Assembly: GCA_938029515.1 (NCBI GenBank)
Contig: CALJAQ010000029.1
Location: 1-8,206 of the forward strand
Direction: 5' to 3'
From: an uncultured Nitrososphaerales archaeon
GTDB lineage: Archaea; Thermoproteota; Nitrososphaeria; Nitrososphaerales; JAAOZN01
DNA: 8,206 nt
The notes under the pieces were generated by a model. The model saw only the letters and a program-made list of their open reading frames with translations. It was not told where the DNA came from and did not search any database. Of the stretch, positions 5,934 through 8,206 are shown piece after piece; within the stretch, counting starts at the first letter, position 1, and each line of letters opens with the position of its first letter. Made by a program: the position numbers and the translations under genes.

Positions 5934-6889
5934 TTTTTATCAAGCCTCTCAAGAAGCGCTGCCACAATTATAGGAAGCGCTACCGTAACCTCGCTAACAA
6001 CAACCACTTTATTTGCATCAGGCTTAACCTTACCCCACGACACAGCCTCCTCCGGCGGCGCACCAGATAGACCGCCGGTCTCCGGCCTATCAAGGGTTAT
6101 CTGAATAACGTAGTCCAGCTTCTTCCTGCTGAAGAAGAAGGATTGGAAGACGTAGTTCTTGGGGACTCCGCCTCCAAGCACAATAGCACCTGCTTTATCG
6201 TGGCTTTCGCGTATATCCCACATTTCTTGAAGGTCTTGAAAAGCATCTACATGTAAGTTGCCTTTATGTAGCCTATTGTAGATAGCCATCTGTAGGCCAA
6301 AGACGGAGTCAGAGATGGTTGGTGAGAAGAGCTTTACCCCGTTTTCGTAGCAGGCCTTGATTATGCAGTCGCTTGTAGGTAGCCTCTTAGCAACCTCTAT
6401 AAGGAGTTCGTTTATTGATATGAGCCTGCCGTTAAGTCTTTGATCTATATCTGCGTAGATCGCTAAGAGGGGGTCATCAAACTTTTCTCTGAAATCCTTT
6501 TCAGTAACTAAGATGTCGTATATTCGGTCCACTTCAGCATTCAATAGTTTAGAGTCATCGAGGTATGGTGAACCCTGATAGAAGCTTCCGCCTAATGCCT
6601 CCATAGTGTCGTGGACTAGGTTGGCTCCTGTGCTGACGACGGCGTTGACTAGCCGCTTCTTTATGAGCGTAAGTATGATCTTCCTCATACCAGCTGGTGT
6701 AAGTGCGCCTGCAAGCGTCAAAAAGATGTAGACCCCCTCCTTTACCATCTGCTCATAGATGTCAACAGCCTTAGCCAGATTTCCACCCATGAAGACACCT
6801 GCTTCACCCATCTGTAGTACGAGCTCATTTACAGTCATCCTTGGCCACACTTCAACAGGCTTAACCCTTCTATTGAGCTTATAACACAT
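5930..6889 (-). CDS. dys: Deoxyhypusine synthase
   Basis: The 319-residue enzyme is NAD-dependent and transfers an aminobutyl group, normally from spermidine, to one lysine of translation factor aIF5A. The catalytic-lysine segment EAVSWGKVKPDA is intact, with K287 corresponding to the lysine that forms the enzyme-substrate imine (human K329). NAD-site type segments STGANLVHD and LGGGVPKNY are also present. K287 argues for a true synthase rather than a degenerate homologue. The last of those motifs reads KNY where the human enzyme has KHH, and the human His contacts spermidine; Asn may be common among archaeal enzymes, so this is only a flag. Start ATG 6889 has TTAAATAA about 27 nt upstream and no Shine-Dalgarno sequence. 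It is the first gene of a dys-speB operon and divergent from trpB2. Confidence 0.94.
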   Translation of the reverse strand: MCYKLNRRVKPVEVWPRMTVNELVLQMGEAGVFMGGNLAKAVDIYEQMVKEGVYIFLTLAGALTPAGMRKIILTLIKKRLVNAVVSTGANLVHDTMEALGGSFYQGSPYLDDSKLLNAEVDRIYDILVTEKDFREKFDDPLLAIYADIDQRLNGRLISINELLIEVAKRLPTSDCIIKACYENGVKLFSPTISDSVFGLQMAIYNRLHKGNLHVDAFQDLQEMWDIRESHDKAGAIVLGGGVPKNYVFQSFFFSRKKLDYVIQITLDRPETGGLSGAPPEEAVSWGKVKPDANKVVVVSEVTVALPIIVAALLERLDKK

Positions 6890-6910
6890 ACCACTTAATT
6901 CTTGAATATG

Positions 6911-6920
6911 GTTATTTAAG
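6911..6920 (-). promoter_or_regulatory. TATA-like promoter of dys-speB
   Basis: CTTAAATAAC on the minus strand centres about 27 nt upstream of the dys ATG, implying a leaderless or nearly leaderless transcript. It is the only good candidate close to this start. Confidence 0.5.
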
Positions 6921-6928
6921 CGCTAAGA

Positions 6929-6943
6929 GAGCAAAACATGCTC
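6929..6943. repeat. Short inverted repeat in the dys/trpB2 divergent region
   Basis: GAGCA-AAACA-TGCTC is a perfect 5-5-5 inverted repeat just upstream of the dys TATA element. Its position suits an operator or a small hairpin, but it is short and could be chance. The rest of the 206-bp gap (6890-7095) is AT-rich and holds only the promoter elements and mini-frame listed separately. Confidence 0.25.
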
Positions 6944-7025
6944 ATTGTTTCAACACATCTAATATTTTGCGTTAAACTATGTTATCTAAATAGTTCTAAA
7001 TACTAATAGGGGTGATAAATAGAAG

Positions 7026-7055
7026 ATGTTTAGTAAAAATACTAGTTTAGGGTAA
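7026..7055 (+). other. Nine-codon mini reading frame (possible leader peptide) before trpB2
   Basis: ATG 7026 opens a frame reading MFSKNTSLG and stopping at TAA 7053-7055. GGGGTGAT (7009-7016) lies nine bases upstream and is the best Shine-Dalgarno match in the window. TAAATA near 6996-7001 centres about 27 nt before this ATG. The peptide has no Trp, so classical tryptophan attenuation is not indicated. It is not in frame with trpB2. It may be a regulatory leader or chance. Confidence 0.3.
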
Positions 7056-7068
7056 AGCTAATAAGACG

Positions 7069-7077
7069 TTTAATAAA
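7069..7077 (+). promoter_or_regulatory. Candidate TATA element for trpB2
   Basis: TTTAATAAA centres about 23-24 nt upstream of the TTG at 7096, the distance expected for a leaderless start there. An alternative promoter lies near 6996-7001, ahead of the mini reading frame. Confidence 0.35.
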
Positions 7078-7095
7078 GTGGTGTTTCGATCCGTA

Positions 7096-8206
7096 TTGGC
7101 TAAAATAAATTCTGACAAAAATAAGATAGTTTTCTTACAACAAGACGAAATCCCTACAGAATGGTACAACATACAGGCAGATCTGCCTGAACCATTATCT
7201 CCACCACTAGACCCATCGACGTTGAAGCCTGTCTCTCCAGAGAAGCTCTTCAGAATATTCGCCAAAGAACTGGTAGCGCAAGAAGTTTCGACGCAACGCT
7301 ACATACCTATACCTGATGAAGTGTTAGAGGCTTATAAGCTGATATCAAGACCCACGCCGCTCATAAGGGCTAAGCGGCTTGAAGAGTATCTGAACACCCC
7401 TGCAAAGATATACTATAAGTGGGAAGGTGTCACGCCAGCAGGCAGCCACAAACCGAACACAGCATTAGCACAGGCATACTACAATAAGAAAGAAGGTATT
7501 GAACGCGTAGTCACTGAGACTGGAGCTGGGCAGTGGGGCTCAGCGCTCTCGATGTCAGCTGCTGTCTTCGGCCTTAAGTGTACAGTTTACATGGTTGCGG
7601 CCAGCTATAGACAGAAGCCTGGTAGGAGGATTATGATGGAGACATGGGGTGCAGAAGTCTACTCATCTCCATCTAATAGAACAAAGTTTGGTAGAAGCCT
7701 ATTGGAGAAGGATCCGAACGACCCAGGTTCACTAGGTATAGCCATTAGCGAGGCAATAGAGGATGTGTTAGGAGATGAGAAGGCAAGGTATTGTCTCGGT
7801 TCTGTACTAAACCACGTGCTGATGCACCAGACTGTCGTAGGATTAGAGGTGAAGAAGCAGCTCGAATCCTTAGGGGAGGAGCCGGATGTTATGGCTGGAA
7901 ATATCGGCGGCGGATCAAACTTCGCAGGTTTCTGTCTGCCTTTCGTTGCCGAGAAGATTAGCAAGAAGAGGGATATAGACTTCGTCGCCTGCGAATCCAA
8001 AGCAGTCCCTCATACAACTAGAGGGAAGTATACCTACGATTTCGGCGATACTGCTGGCACAACACCTCTGCTTAAGATGTATACACTAGGTAAGGATTAC
8101 AAGAACCCACCTATACACGCCGGAGGGTTAAGGTACCACGGTATGGCACCTATCGTATCCTACCTTCTCGCAAAAGGCTATATTAGGTCTGTCGCATACC
8201 ATCAGA
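7096..8206 (+). CDS. trpB: Tryptophan synthase beta chain, TrpB2 type (3' end outside the window)
   Basis: About 370 codons are present of a family usually some 430-450 long. The protein is a PLP enzyme joining indole and serine to make tryptophan. Motifs are EWYNI near the N-terminus, [32 protein letters not shown] with PLP lysine K119, ETGAGQWG with catalytic-site Glu E141, and the phosphate-binding GGGSN around 271-275; GLRYHG is near the cut. GSHKPN and GAGQWG mark the TrpB2 subgroup, which often works without TrpA. No trpA or other trp gene is in view. The start is uncertain: the frame is open from 7051, with GTG at 7078 and 7081 and TTG at 7096 but no ATG. TTG is chosen because homologues start close to the DEIPTEWYN segment. 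No frame break is seen within the readable part. Confidence 0.93.
   Translation, partial: MAKINSDKNKIVFLQQDEIPTEWYNIQADLPEPLSPPLDPSTLKPVSPEKLFRIFAKELVAQEVSTQRYIPIPDEVLEAYKLISRPTPLIRAKRLEEYLNTPAKIYYKWEGVTPAGSHKPNTALAQAYYNKKEGIERVVTETGAGQWGSALSMSAAVFGLKCTVYMVAASYRQKPGRRIMMETWGAEVYSSPSNRTKFGRSLLEKDPNDPGSLGIAISEAIEDVLGDEKARYCLGSVLNHVLMHQTVVGLEVKKQLESLGEEPDVMAGNIGGGSNFAGFCLPFVAEKISKKRDIDFVACESKAVPHTTRGKYTYDFGDTAGTTPLLKMYTLGKDYKNPPIHAGGLRYHGMAPIVSYLLAKGYIRSVAYHQ

Noticed and set aside
6961..7010. Near-repeat TCTAAATAGTTCTAAATAC as a regulatory or CRISPR-like repeat
   Set aside because: Only two imperfect 7-8 bp units occur in a generally AT-rich stretch, which chance explains; no spacer-repeat pattern exists anywhere in the window.
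7047..8000. Minus-strand frames opposite trpB2 (7047-7265 and 7659-8000)
   Set aside because: The plus strand encodes intact TrpB2 motifs across the region.

Overview
The window reads as the chromosome of an archaeon from outside the Euryarchaeota, most likely of the TACK type (Thaumarchaeota, Aigarchaeota, Bathyarchaeota or Crenarchaeota). The signs are a eukaryote-like ribosomal protein S26e, an L40e, an archaeal threonyl-tRNA synthetase with the archaeal N-terminal editing domain, a deoxyhypusine synthase, a TrpB2-type tryptophan synthase beta chain, a tRNA gene without encoded CCA, and several TATA-like boxes about 27 nt upstream of start codons. I cannot name a genus. Genes are closely packed on both strands.

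Left edge (1-480): the N-terminal part of a tyrosine recombinase/integrase (minus strand) lies 54 nt past the 3' end of a tRNA-Val(CAC) gene in the same orientation. This is the usual arrangement at one end of an element integrated into a tRNA gene; the rest of that element would lie to the left of the window.

Translation and membrane block (599-3175): a 55-residue gene for ribosomal protein L40e (minus) is divergent from a two-[4Fe-4S] reductive-dehalogenase-like protein (plus), which is followed by S26e (plus). Convergent to S26e is a CDP-alcohol phosphatidyltransferase, probably archaetidylinositol-phosphate synthase (minus). Divergent from that, apparently sharing one TATA element, is a small putative zinc-binding protein of unknown function (plus).

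Right half (3224-8206): complete thrS (plus) overlaps by 8 bp the 3' end of a minus-strand pair, dys then speB, joined by a GTGA stop/start overlap. A deoxyhypusine synthase coupled to an agmatinase-family ureohydrolase points to one pathway: modification of the translation factor aIF5A, either by supplying polyamine or by a guanidino-removal step. Divergent from dys is trpB2, cut off by the window end, preceded by a nine-codon reading frame with a strong Shine-Dalgarno-like sequence.

I see no CRISPR array, insertion sequence or rRNA. The strongest leads are the integrase/tRNA junction, the dys-speB coupling, the dehalogenase-like protein among ribosomal genes, and the trpB2 leader.
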